From: SZUA-36 sp963759155
GTDB taxonomy: Bacteria; Pseudomonadota; Gammaproteobacteria; Xanthomonadales; SZUA-36
Direction: 5' to 3'
NCBI GenBank assembly: GCA_963759155.1
Contig: CAVWXX010000008.1
Span: forward strand, 1-64,000
DNA length: 64,000 nt
Shown here: piece by piece, positions 53,681-63,184 of the stretch
Position numbering within the stretch: position 1 is the stretch's first letter
Layout: every line of letters starts with the position of its first letter
Program-made: the position numbers and the translations under genes
The notes under the pieces: generated by a model
Told to the model about the DNA's origin: nothing
The model's input: the letters and a program-made list of their open reading frames with translations, nothing else
The model's database searches: none

Positions 53681-54573
53681 GCAATATGCTCAGAGAAATC
53701 GGTGAAAGGTTCACTCCCCAAGCGCTGAAGCGAATACTGCGGAAGTGGCTTTGGCCATGGCTCAGATATTCCCCTGAGCCGGTAATCCAGGTACGAACAT
53801 ACTATCCAGGGTGCCGCATCAGGATCACCAAACCGGGCGAAACCTGGCTGGTTGAAACAAGCAACGATGAGCCGGATAAAATCCCCTCCGAACTTATCAA
53901 AGACATCTTCGGCAAACTTCTTCAAAAACACATCGGACCTGACATAAACCTAAACCGTGGGTTCAGTTTTGACTTCGCGCTAGACTCGGTTTGCCTCGAA
54001 AGCTGGAGAGACATCCACAATGGTCGCATTGACCGGTTAATCAGGGACAATGCGGGTGAATATGAGTCTGAGAGAATTGGCGCATTCGGGTTTCTATTGG
54101 GAACAACGAAACCGGAACGACTCAAATACATAGAGATGACGAACAAGTCTCCTGACAAATTCGGGTTCATAGAGACGGAAAAGTACTCCCCCAACATGAA
54201 AAACTTTCTGTCCTTGTTGGACTACAAAAGAAAATTCAAATACGTCATAGATCTGCCCGGGCACACCTACAGCACCAAGTCATATTGGATGTTGTTTCTG
54301 AAGCGACCCATGTTTTATATCGAACCCAATCAAAAATTCGCATGGGAAAAACAACTAAAGCCGTGGGTTCATTATATTCCTGTGAAACGTGATTTTAGCG
54401 ATTTGGAAAAACACTACGACTGGGCGCAGGGTAATCCAGAGAAAGTAGACTTGATCGCATCCAACCTCTACAAATTTGGCGTCAATCAAATGTCGCCGGA
54501 AAGGGTGCATGAAAACTTTCTACGTCATATCCGAAAATGCACCTCAAGTGCTGACAGGCGACAGGTCAAATGA
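53674..54573 (+). CDS. Glycosyltransferase family 90 (CAP10-like)
   Basis: 299 residues. F-K-Y-V-I-D-L-P-G-H-T-Y-S-T-K-S-Y-W near 188-205 and P-W-V-H-Y-I-P-V-K-R-D-F-S-D-L near 234-248 are the diagnostic GT90/CAP10 blocks. Bacterial members (lipopolysaccharide or capsule modification) transfer xylose or glucose; the donor here is unknown. It sits between two sulfotransferases, suggesting a sulfated glycan product. Confidence 0.85.
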   Translation: MVGNMLREIGERFTPQALKRILRKWLWPWLRYSPEPVIQVRTYYPGCRIRITKPGETWLVETSNDEPDKIPSELIKDIFGKLLQKHIGPDINLNRGFSFDFALDSVCLESWRDIHNGRIDRLIRDNAGEYESERIGAFGFLLGTTKPERLKYIEMTNKSPDKFGFIETEKYSPNMKNFLSLLDYKRKFKYVIDLPGHTYSTKSYWMLFLKRPMFYIEPNQKFAWEKQLKPWVHYIPVKRDFSDLEKHYDWAQGNPEKVDLIASNLYKFGVNQMSPERVHENFLRHIRKCTSSADRRQVK

Positions 54574-54649
54574 GGTATTCAGTCAGGGATCTGTCGATGT
54601 TTTCATCCATCAACCCCTGCTTTTCCAGCGCCAATGGGCAATTCAGCAA

Positions 54650-55573
54650 ATGTTGAAACAGATCAAAGAGCATGTTTCGCCATTGGTTTCCCGCCTCAAT
54701 AACTCGATCAGTCCGTATAAGGAAAAAGTCTGGATAGTTGGCGATGGGCGCAGCGGCACAAACTGGCTCTCTTCAATTATTAATCATGATGGACAATCGA
54801 GACTCCTTTATGAGCCCATACACCCTGACAAGGTTGCTGCGATGCAGCGGCTTCACTTGTTTGAATACCAGCGGCCTGAGCAGGAAAACGCGGCACTTTA
54901 CGCGCTGGTCAAATTGGTGATGACAGGTACGCTGAACGATTCGCGTGCCAATCACGCCAATAAACTAAAGCTTTACCCACGATTACTCGTCAAGGACATT
55001 TTTGCCCATCTGTTAGCTCGATGGACGACCAGTTCTTTTCCATCGGTCAAGCCCATCCTGATCATGAGACACCCGTTTGATGTTGCAGCGTCAAAAAGCC
55101 AAAGGCAAAACTGGTCTTGGATGACTGAGCCGGGTCTTTTCCTGCAGCAAACCGACCTTGTTGAGGATCATCTGAAGCCATTTGAGGATTTGATTAGAAC
55201 CCCGCAGTCTTATTTTGAAAAACAAATCACTATCTGGGCAATCATTCACTACGTTTGGTTTCGCCAATTCAAAAAAGACGAGTGCCAGGTTGTGTTTTAT
55301 GAGAACCTCTGCCGAAAACCAGAAATCGAAGTATCCCGACTGGGTGAATTTATCGGGCGCCCAGGCTGCAACGTTGAAGAGATGATCAAATATGCTGTTT
55401 CATCTGCAAAAAGCGGCCCTGCACTGGATCCATCAGAAGACCAACTCTGGCCGCAGTTCTCTGCCGAAGAAAAAAAGCGCGGCCATGAAATACTTGCCAG
55501 GTTTGGACTGGGTCATATTTACGGAGCTAGAAGGGCACCCCTGATTAACACCGACCTGATCTTTAAGAAATGA
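54650..55573 (+). CDS. Sulfotransferase family protein (3)
   Basis: The frame is open from ATG 54476, but that would overlap GT90 by 98 bp; ATG 54650 is a more likely start (GTG 54548 also possible). From 54650 there are 307 residues with W-I-V-G-D-G-R-S-G-T-N-W-L near 27-39 (PAPS loop) and P-I-L-I-M-R-H-P-F-D-V-A near 137-148 (3'-phosphate site), then V-V-F-Y-E-N-L-C, as in Sulfotransfer_1/3 proteins. It ends 30 bp from the convergent methyltransferase gene. Confidence 0.82.
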   Translation: MLKQIKEHVSPLVSRLNNSISPYKEKVWIVGDGRSGTNWLSSIINHDGQSRLLYEPIHPDKVAAMQRLHLFEYQRPEQENAALYALVKLVMTGTLNDSRANHANKLKLYPRLLVKDIFAHLLARWTTSSFPSVKPILIMRHPFDVAASKSQRQNWSWMTEPGLFLQQTDLVEDHLKPFEDLIRTPQSYFEKQITIWAIIHYVWFRQFKKDECQVVFYENLCRKPEIEVSRLGEFIGRPGCNVEEMIKYAVSSAKSGPALDPSEDQLWPQFSAEEKKRGHEILARFGLGHIYGARRAPLINTDLIFKK

Positions 55574-55602
55574 TTGACCTTGTTATTGCCAGGGTTCCGG
55601 TG

Positions 55603-56388
55603 TCATTCAACATCTGCACGTTTGCGAATCATGCAAACTCTTTCAGATTCAGGCAAATAGGTCACCGAGGGAACACCCCTGCGCCAGAAACGCTTGCCGC
55701 TCCTGGAAGATAGGGACACTTTGGGAGCATGAAAACAGATTGATTCTATTGCCTTGGCCAGGTAGTCAGGGTCACTAAACGCATGGGGCTGTGGAAACGA
55801 ACCATCGTCCCGGAATGACTTTAAAATTGCCCTGGTATTGATGACCTTGTCACAATAGCAGCGACCCGATCCTTCATCGCCTTTTCCGTTGGCCATCATG
55901 TCTTCGATGAAATAGATACCTCCGGGTTTCAGCCATTTGAAAAAGTAATCAAGGGAAACCTGTTGGTCATCGGGGCGATGGCTGCCGTCATCGAATATCA
56001 AATCAAAGCGTGGGCTGTCATTGGTGTTTGAAAATGCCTCAAGGTCAGATCTTCGCCCCTGGTGACCAACAAACGTTGTGATACGGTCATTATCCAGGTA
56101 TGAACAGGCATTGATGTCCAAACCGAAAATCGTTGCATGGGGAAAGTAGTCATACCACATCTTGAGCGAGGCACCGCCCGAGTTCCGGCCGTGTACGATG
56201 GCCGAGTGCCAATTATTTCCAGTCACGCCCAGGCCAATTTCCAATAGGGTCAGTTTGTTCCCGCGTAGCGGGTGGAGATAGGCATCGTACACATCGGTGT
56301 AGTTGTGTACTGGCCAACGTTTGCTTGGCCCAGTCGTCCCCTTGTCACTCGCATGTTCATTGGCAAGATCAGTTAATGATTTATACAT
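55603..56388 (-). CDS. Class I SAM-dependent O-methyltransferase, MycE/ElmMI-like
   Basis: 261 residues. L-A-N-E-H-A-S-D-K-G-T near 7-17, H-N-Y-T-D-V-Y near 28-34, L-L-E-I-G-L-G-V (motif I) near 48, G-G-A-S-L-K-M-W-Y-D-Y-F-P near 71-83, I-F-G-L-D-I near 87, and F-D-D-G-S-H-R-P-D-D-Q near 132 match the macrolide sugar O-methyltransferase family (MycE, ElmMI), whose second acidic pair binds magnesium. The probable acceptor is a sugar hydroxyl. It is the last gene of the NRPS operon, 33 bp after the thioesterase gene's stop. Confidence 0.82.
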   Translation of the reverse strand: MYKSLTDLANEHASDKGTTGPSKRWPVHNYTDVYDAYLHPLRGNKLTLLEIGLGVTGNNWHSAIVHGRNSGGASLKMWYDYFPHATIFGLDINACSYLDNDRITTFVGHQGRRSDLEAFSNTNDSPRFDLIFDDGSHRPDDQQVSLDYFFKWLKPGGIYFIEDMMANGKGDEGSGRCYCDKVINTRAILKSFRDDGSFPQPHAFSDPDYLAKAIESICFHAPKVSLSSRSGKRFWRRGVPSVTYLPESERVCMIRKRADVE

Positions 56389-56421
56389 AATCAGTGTTCT
56401 TAAAATTGATTGGCATTCATT

Positions 56422-59112
56422 CTACCCTTTAATTTCCTGCTTCAGATGTTTTGCCAGAACCTGCACATTCGGCTGCTTCAGCATGGATGTGTGATTTCCC
56501 GGTATGGCATACACCTGCGCATTTTCAGGGAATAGGTTCTTCCAGCCGGTCAGTGGGTCTTTGACAATGCCGGGTGGCCGCTGGGTTGCCTTGAAAAAAA
56601 CCAGGTGACCTTCATAGGGTTGCAGACCTTCATAAGTGGTGAGGTAACGTTCAAGGTTAATCCTGGTTGCTGGCATGTCTGCAGGCAGACGAGCAAAGCA
56701 TGACTTCAAGATTTGCAGCGGTTCACCCTCGGTCTCCTCCAATTCATCTGAACTCTTTTGCATGCTGATGCCAGACTCAAGCAACAAGCCCTGCATAAAC
56801 ATAATGTAGGCGATACGCAGTCTGTTGGAATGATATCGCCACCTGGTAAATGCTAAAACGGCCCGGTTGACGAGACGGTCAATCAACGAGTGATACGGTG
56901 CTACCTCCTTCAGAAACCGGGGGGCCATGGCATGTTCCTTCTCTACACGCCTCATAAATTCTTCATGCTGTTCTTCATTAAACGTGGGTTGGCCTTGTGC
57001 GCTCCGGCGCAGACTAGCAGCTGAAGAAGCAGGCTTGGACAACATCGAGGTCAACCTGATGATGGCATTTTTTGCTTTTGATGCAAATACACACGCAACA
57101 TAGGTTACGACCTGGCTCAATCTCGCAAAAGGTGGCAGCAGACGGGGGTAGGCCGGGCCATAAGAGTCAAGCAGCGCGAGCATGGCCACCTTATTGCCAC
57201 GACCCTGTAAGTTCTGGGCAACACGCCATGCCAACATACCCGCTCCGGAAAGACCTGCCAACTGGTAAGGTCCATGCGGCTGCAGGGTCTTGATATGAGT
57301 CACCAGGGTTTCTATCAGCTCATCCGTTGGCGCTACATTTTCCGGGAACCTGAGCCCATAGACGGGTTGGTCAGGACCAAGTTCAGCGCATAAGGGTCCA
57401 AAACCCAGCATATCTACCTGCTCAAAGGGAATAAAGATGGGCACTTTGGTTCCTGCTGTGTTTACACCAACAATATTGGACCAAACGGAATCAGGTTGGT
57501 CGCTTTCAATCAAGGCAGTGATGTCAGCAATGGTTGGCGCGCGAAACAATGTGATGGGTGGTAGTCGTATCCCCAATTTTGTCTCAATCTGGTCAAACAG
57601 CATCATTGCCTGCAGCGACGTGCCACCCAACTCAAAAAAATCATCATTCAAGGTGATGTGTCTGGTTTTTAAAATCCCACTCCATATTTCCCATAGTTTT
57701 CGCTCAAGTACGGCTGCCACCAATTCATCTGGCTCACCGTCAGGTTTAGTCTCGCTATTCGGGTCGGTGTCGTGCGTGGGTACTCCGGCATCTGCAATGC
57801 CCTCAATCCGCATGTATTGGTTCAGCCAGGAAATGGGTTCTGATAGTGATGAAGGCAAAGCAAGCAGCAGATTTTTGCATTGGTGAAGCAGCAGCTCCAT
57901 ATCGTCATGCCTGAAATCATCTTTGCCATACCTGAGGTCCAACTGTAAATCTTCTCCGGGTACTGCAATCAACGTCAGGGCAAACTCGCTGATAATTCCC
58001 GAGTAAAAATCACTTACCTCCATTACCGGTGTCGATATGACAGAAGGCTGATTCTCCAGCACCAATAAACAGTCGTAGAGCGTGGATAGTTCAGGTCGAA
58101 GTGATTGAACATCCGCCATGCTGGCATGCGCATGCGGCAAAGCTGAAAAAAAGCGAGCCTGGACTGATGACAGCCACTCATGAATCGACTCGCCGGGTTT
58201 GAACTCCACACTCACCGGTATCAGATTGGTCAGCATGCCAACACGGTTTTCCATCTGCGGGAGATCAACTTGCCGGCCTGAAACAGTGGTACCAAAAACA
58301 ACCGGCACTTCGCTCTCCCTGCCACGCAAAACAGTCGCAAACGCGGCTTGTAGCGCGGTACCAAGAGATAGGCCGGCTTGCCGAAGGGTAGCCTGTAGCG
58401 CTGCAAATTCCTCCTGCGATACAACTACCCGACAGAAACCGGGTTGTAAGTCGGGTTTGTCTTCTGCTTTTGACGCTTGAAAAGCCCCGGCGCAGAGCTG
58501 AATCTCAGGCGGGAGATACCCGTCCCAGAAATCCAGCGTCGCTTGTTTATCCTGACTTCCGATCCATCGCGTGTATTCACTCAATAAAGGCCCGGGTGTC
58601 GTTACTGACTCACCTTCAAGCATCAGGTCTGAATATATTTTGACCCAATCATTGACGACCACCACACATGACCAGCCATCCAACAGGACGTGACTTAAGG
58701 TCCAGATCACTTCGCAGGTGTCCGCTCGTGTCTGAAATAGCGCAATTCGGTAGGCAGGTGCAGTGGTCAGGTCAAGTTTCTGGTTTCGATCCTGTTTCAG
58801 AAATTCTGTGAGCGCATTGTCATTGTCTGAGTCGGAAATGGCATTGATCAGCCTAATATCGTTGGGGACCTGTTTGTGTATGACCTGTATCGGCTTTTTC
58901 ACCGTCTCCCAATGGATAGAACTACGCAAAGACTGATGCTTCTGTACTACCTTGCCCCATGCGAGTTTGAGGTGTTCTAATGAAATGTTGCCACGAAAGG
59001 TACAGCGAAGCTGTAAAACGGAAGAGGCTGCATCAACTTGCAGGCTGTGCCACAAAAAGCTTTCCTGCATCGGAAGAAGCGCAACGATGTCCTCGATATT
59101 TTCCTTCTTCAT
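56422..59112 (-). CDS. NRPS: condensation - carrier - thioesterase (no adenylation domain)
   Basis: 896 residues. Condensation domain ~8-430 with S-H-V-L-L-D-G-W-S at 140-148 (H141, D145; first His of the H-H-x3-D-G motif is Ser) and V-V-F-G-T-T-V-S-G-R near 271. Carrier domain ~465-530 with D-D-F-F-E-L-G-G-T-S-L-Q (phosphopantetheine Ser499). Thioesterase ~555-896 with G-L-S-G-A at 620-624, Asp649 in L-L-D-S-Y and the catalytic-His region G-N-H-T near the C-terminus; its lid insertion is unusually long (~170 residues). Without an adenylation domain the carrier must be loaded in trans, or the module only condenses and releases. It lies 61 bp downstream of the first NRPS gene. Confidence 0.92.
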   Translation of the reverse strand: MKKENIEDIVALLPMQESFLWHSLQVDAASSVLQLRCTFRGNISLEHLKLAWGKVVQKHQSLRSSIHWETVKKPIQVIHKQVPNDIRLINAISDSDNDNALTEFLKQDRNQKLDLTTAPAYRIALFQTRADTCEVIWTLSHVLLDGWSCVVVVNDWVKIYSDLMLEGESVTTPGPLLSEYTRWIGSQDKQATLDFWDGYLPPEIQLCAGAFQASKAEDKPDLQPGFCRVVVSQEEFAALQATLRQAGLSLGTALQAAFATVLRGRESEVPVVFGTTVSGRQVDLPQMENRVGMLTNLIPVSVEFKPGESIHEWLSSVQARFFSALPHAHASMADVQSLRPELSTLYDCLLVLENQPSVISTPVMEVSDFYSGIISEFALTLIAVPGEDLQLDLRYGKDDFRHDDMELLLHQCKNLLLALPSSLSEPISWLNQYMRIEGIADAGVPTHDTDPNSETKPDGEPDELVAAVLERKLWEIWSGILKTRHITLNDDFFELGGTSLQAMMLFDQIETKLGIRLPPITLFRAPTIADITALIESDQPDSVWSNIVGVNTAGTKVPIFIPFEQVDMLGFGPLCAELGPDQPVYGLRFPENVAPTDELIETLVTHIKTLQPHGPYQLAGLSGAGMLAWRVAQNLQGRGNKVAMLALLDSYGPAYPRLLPPFARLSQVVTYVACVFASKAKNAIIRLTSMLSKPASSAASLRRSAQGQPTFNEEQHEEFMRRVEKEHAMAPRFLKEVAPYHSLIDRLVNRAVLAFTRWRYHSNRLRIAYIMFMQGLLLESGISMQKSSDELEETEGEPLQILKSCFARLPADMPATRINLERYLTTYEGLQPYEGHLVFFKATQRPPGIVKDPLTGWKNLFPENAQVYAIPGNHTSMLKQPNVQVLAKHLKQEIKG

Positions 59113-59172
59113 TATATTCGTATACTCAGCTAAACGACTTTTCTTAGTGCAGGTTAAGCTTTCGTGTTGCTG

Positions 59173-62100
59173 TTAATTTTCACTCGTCGTTTGCCTGGCT
59201 AGCAGTGATTTGAGACGGTCCTGTTGCGACTTATCAAGGCTGGAAAAACGCTCAGGTTTAGCTGTGGGTACAGGGTTTTCCGGTTGCGGTGCCTGGTCAA
59301 GCAAGTTGGCAAACCTGATGAGCTCAGGCTCCCGAAACAGGTCTGCCGGTTCCGCTTTAAAACCCATTCGACGCAAGTCCATCACACAACGAATGGCCGA
59401 CAGTGAGTCGCCACCGAGTTGGAAAAAATTGTCCTGCTGGTAAACCTGTTCAACCTCGGTGTATTGCTTCCAAAGCCCCGCCACAAGCTTTTCTGTAGCC
59501 GTTTTTGGTGGCTCAGATGACGCCGTGTCAGACGGTCGGCCCCGCATATTGAGCAATGTATGACGATCGACCTTGCCATGAGCATTCAGTGGCATGCTAT
59601 CAAGATGGTTAAATTGTCGCGGCAGCATGTATTCGGGCAAACGCTCGCCAAGCCAGTTAGTCAATGCTTGCTGGTTCAATCGATCGGAACCGGTAAAGTA
59701 GACGTGTAAAACAGCACTGCCCGCCTGATAGGTTTTTGGTAGATAACCAACTTCCTTAAGTAGCGAATTAACATTTTCCAGATCGATGTCATCATTTAAC
59801 TCATCAAGTACATCCTGTCTTTTCTTGTGACCTAACCTGACATCCCAGCTATAAGGCAGGGAATAATTGTGAAACCCCTTCTCAAGTTTGTGGACATGAA
59901 TACCGGTATCATTAATCAGGCAATTCGTTGACCTGCCCGTGTCAGAAGGCCTGACCCAACCAACCCGCGACCTCAGGTACTCCATCATGTCGGAGAGTTC
60001 AACATGGCAATACCTGAAAAAGTCTACAATCGCAATTTTTGAGGCCAGCGTTCCATTGTTTGCCTCTTCAATACAGAGCAAAGTATTTGGAGCATCCTTG
60101 ACTGCATGGTACTGAATGCGGGCAGCCTCTACCATGTCGTCGATCTTATCCGGCGGCAAAGAAAACTCAGAGAAAAGTTCGTTATTGAAACGTGTTTCAA
60201 ACAGCTGACCGCGTGACAAACCGGTGAAAATATAATCAATGTCGTGGTCTGCGGCGAATTTCAGCGAAAGGTTGTAGATAGTTTTGAAGCAGCCATCACA
60301 AACATTTGAATAACGATCAAGGCTATCGGCAAAAATTGAATTCATATGCGGCGTGGTCGCATAATGATGCGCCACCCCCAGGGCTCCACAAACATAATCG
60401 ATATTCTGTTTTGCCTGATCCGATATGTAACCATTATCCAGTGAAAAAGCATAGACTTTCAGACCGAGATCAACCAGTTTGCTGAGTGTAAAGGTACTGT
60501 CTTTTCCTCCACTGATAAGCACCAGGGCATCGTAATCACCGCGTCTTTGCTGCTTGATGGTTTTGATCAGCGCGGACAGGTCATCCATATCTCTAAAGTA
60601 TTCATCCACCCGGGGCTTATTGGGTTTGTAACTGTTGCATAAATTGCAAATGCCCTTTTCATCGAACCGGGCTTCAGGATATTTTGATGACAAGCCACAT
60701 TCCACGCAAAATGTCTCTTGTTGCTGATGCTCAGTAAGATCCTTACCCGCCGAAGCCATGACGACGCACTCATCGATATCCGGATGACTGAGCAATGCAG
60801 CCTCAATTTCACCCAGTTCTATACGGTGCCCATTGATTTTGAGTTGCCCATCGTTACGCCCGAGATAAACCAGCTCATTACGCTCTACCCGCACCCGGTC
60901 GCCGGTTCGGTACATCAGCGTGCCCGCGCTCCATGGGTTGGCAATGAACGCATTCGCGGTGGTTTCAGGGTCGTTCCAGTAGCCGCTGGCCAATGAAGGT
61001 CCACTAAGAAACAGATCGCCTGCCATGCCTTCGAACTGTGGTTGTAGCGACTCATTGAGAACATAGGCTGACATGCCATCGATGGGCAGGCCTATCGGTA
61101 CCGAGCCTTGTTCCCTGTCTCCATTCCATTCCCTGACAATACAGCCCACAGTGGCTTCCGTCGGACCATATTCGTTGATAATGCGCACATCCTGATTGAA
61201 CAGATCAGCTGTTTGCCTGGCAGTTTCCGATTTGAGATCTTCGCCACCCACAATGAGTTGCCTGATTTCCGGGTTTTCAGATTCACTGTTGATCAGTATC
61301 TTCAAGTGCGCAGGCGTCAGCTTGATGGTGTTTATTGATTTTTCGCGAATGACATCGAGCAGCAGCAACGCCTGGTTTTCAGCCGTCTGGGGAAAAACCC
61401 GCAGCGTACCACCACTGAGCCATGGCAGAAAAAGTGAGGTCACAGTCAGGTCAAATCCAATGGATGTGAATAGCGGCATAACCATTGGGCTTGAGGTCGC
61501 GTAGTATTTGCTCGCCCAGTTAAGGTAAGACATCAGTGAGCCATGGCTGACAACAACACCCTTTGGTTTCCCCGTGGACCCGGAGGTATATAGCAGATAT
61601 GCGGGACTGGCAGGCTCGATGTCAACATCGCCCGACAAGCCGCCGGCTGGTGTCTTTAGCAGATGCTGCCGGCTTGAATCAAGCAGTGCATCAGCGGTAA
61701 GGGTCAACACGTCGGACGCAAGAGATGCATCTGCATCGGTGATCAGGCAAGCGACCCGGGCGTCATTGATGATTTCTTCAGCACGCAACTTTGGTTGGTC
61801 GCGGTCAATTGGCACATAGGTCGCACCTGTTCTGAGGATTCCCAATATCACGATCGGCAGATGCAGCGTACGCGACAGGTAAACCGCTACACGCTGGCCG
61901 CAACCAATATCATGATCTCTCAAGTGGCGTTCTATTGTTCCGGCATAATCATTGAGTTCCCGGTAGCTGATTGAAGTCTTCCCATCACTAAGGGCAACAG
62001 CATCAGGCATGCTTGCAGCGACGCCCGCCAGGCGGGCAGGCAACAGCATTTTATTGGCAGAATCGGCAGATACCCCGGGCCCCTCGAAAAACCATTTTTC

Positions 62101-62937
62101 ATCGCGGGTCATAATGGACAAATCAGAGACGACTGTTTCCCGGCTTTCAAGGATGGCGTGATAAGTGGCCGCAAGATGTGAGCTTGCACGATCGATGAAC
62201 GGCGGCACAAAAAATGCGTGGTTCAAGTCAAGCTCAATGTCAGGTGTGCCGGTCGCATTCCAGTCGGCCACATGCAGACGCACGGGGTGGGATAAATCCG
62301 AATGTCCGGGGTGATGCCAGGCAAATGTTGCGCCAGCATCCGCCGGAGAGGACTGTCTTGCTGTAATCAGGTTAAGAACACCATGCACCGCTACCGGCTC
62401 AAGCAGTGATGTGCAACCCGGCTTCGCACTCCTCAAGGCCTCAAACAGTTTGTCTCTGTTGCGTTGATAGACGGCCAAAACCGTATCGTCAGTGTTTACC
62501 GTGACTTTTACGCGGATCATTTCGATAAAGTTACCGGCAACATTCATCCACTGTTGAGAAAAACGTCCGAGTAAAGGCACCTCGATGACAAGCTCGGTGT
62601 CGCCGCTTGTCTTATGCAGAAAAATACTCAGCACCGTGAGATGGAAACAAAGCTGGAATAAGTTCTCACTAAGCTGCTGCAGTTCGCTGTCCTTTGAAAG
62701 GTCTCGCAGCCGGGTATGGTCATCGGCAGACAGGTTTACCAATTTACGGGTTGAAGCTGTTGCGAGACGCTCATTGATATGACCATAGAAGGACGGCAAC
62801 GCGGTACCAAGGACTTGACCCTGCGTCTTTTGCGGCGATTCCTGTTTAAGATTTGATGTTTGAGAACCGGGTAGGGTGATAGCGTAGTCAAAAAAGTTTT
62901 GTTGATCATGACGCTGAAAGCGATGAGGGCTCATCAA
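59173..62937 (-). CDS. NRPS: condensation (C-terminal half) - adenylation interrupted by PP-loop amidotransferase-like domain - carrier
   Basis: 1254 residues; residues 1-~270 are the second half of a condensation domain whose first half is in two upstream frames (62906-63443). The adenylation domain starts near 290: A3 Y-T-S-G-S-T-G-K-P-K-G at 450-460, A5 N-E-Y-G-P-T-E at 588-594, A7 Y-R-T-G-D at 676-680, A8 L-K-I-N-G-H-R-I-E-L-G-E-I-E at 699-712. Residues ~735-1070 are a PP-loop ATPase inserted here: C744-x2-C747 and C764-x2-C767 (zinc-ribbon-like), S-G-G-K-D-S-T at 809-815, D-N-G near 834, C880-D-G-C883. Then A9 L-P-E-Y-M-L-P at 1100-1106, A10 G-K-V-D-R at 1121-1125, and a carrier with L-G-G-D-S1178. 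The substrate-pocket code read by eye is D-L-T-K-I-G-E-V-G-K, one change from the tyrocidine Asn code. Confidence 0.93.
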   Translation of the reverse strand: MMSPHRFQRHDQQNFFDYAITLPGSQTSNLKQESPQKTQGQVLGTALPSFYGHINERLATASTRKLVNLSADDHTRLRDLSKDSELQQLSENLFQLCFHLTVLSIFLHKTSGDTELVIEVPLLGRFSQQWMNVAGNFIEMIRVKVTVNTDDTVLAVYQRNRDKLFEALRSAKPGCTSLLEPVAVHGVLNLITARQSSPADAGATFAWHHPGHSDLSHPVRLHVADWNATGTPDIELDLNHAFFVPPFIDRASSHLAATYHAILESRETVVSDLSIMTRDEKWFFEGPGVSADSANKMLLPARLAGVAASMPDAVALSDGKTSISYRELNDYAGTIERHLRDHDIGCGQRVAVYLSRTLHLPIVILGILRTGATYVPIDRDQPKLRAEEIINDARVACLITDADASLASDVLTLTADALLDSSRQHLLKTPAGGLSGDVDIEPASPAYLLYTSGSTGKPKGVVVSHGSLMSYLNWASKYYATSSPMVMPLFTSIGFDLTVTSLFLPWLSGGTLRVFPQTAENQALLLLDVIREKSINTIKLTPAHLKILINSESENPEIRQLIVGGEDLKSETARQTADLFNQDVRIINEYGPTEATVGCIVREWNGDREQGSVPIGLPIDGMSAYVLNESLQPQFEGMAGDLFLSGPSLASGYWNDPETTANAFIANPWSAGTLMYRTGDRVRVERNELVYLGRNDGQLKINGHRIELGEIEAALLSHPDIDECVVMASAGKDLTEHQQQETFCVECGLSSKYPEARFDEKGICNLCNSYKPNKPRVDEYFRDMDDLSALIKTIKQQRRGDYDALVLISGGKDSTFTLSKLVDLGLKVYAFSLDNGYISDQAKQNIDYVCGALGVAHHYATTPHMNSIFADSLDRYSNVCDGCFKTIYNLSLKFAADHDIDYIFTGLSRGQLFETRFNNELFSEFSLPPDKIDDMVEAARIQYHAVKDAPNTLLCIEEANNGTLASKIAIVDFFRYCHVELSDMMEYLRSRVGWVRPSDTGRSTNCLINDTGIHVHKLEKGFHNYSLPYSWDVRLGHKKRQDVLDELNDDIDLENVNSLLKEVGYLPKTYQAGSAVLHVYFTGSDRLNQQALTNWLGERLPEYMLPRQFNHLDSMPLNAHGKVDRHTLLNMRGRPSDTASSEPPKTATEKLVAGLWKQYTEVEQVYQQDNFFQLGGDSLSAIRCVMDLRRMGFKAEPADLFREPELIRFANLLDQAPQPENPVPTAKPERFSSLDKSQQDRLKSLLARQTTSEN

Positions 62938-63184
62938 GAGCTGGGTCCACCCTGTTACTTGCCACGTTAAAGGTCTGAATCAGTTCTTCCAAAATGAGGT
63001 TTGTCGACCAGGCATCAGCCACCAGGTGATGCATGTTCAAATAAACGATCATCTCATCCTGCCCATGGCGAACCACGGCTGCATCGGTCAACAATTTGTC
63101 CAGTTCGAACACTCGCTGCATTCGATGTCGAAATCCACGTTTTGAATGTTTCAGCAAATGCCCCGGACTGACTGTCCAGGTCAA
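62906..63184 (-). pseudogene. NRPS condensation domain, middle part (frame-shifted)
   Basis: Only the part from about 63128 down is protein-like: R-V-F-E-L-D-K-L-L-T-D-A-A-V-V, then M-H-H-L-V-A-D-A-W-S, which is the H-H-x3-D-A/G active-site motif of condensation domains. It continues the frame of 63054-63443 and leads into the frame of 59173-62937 near 62930. The three pieces together make one normal condensation domain start. Confidence 0.8.
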
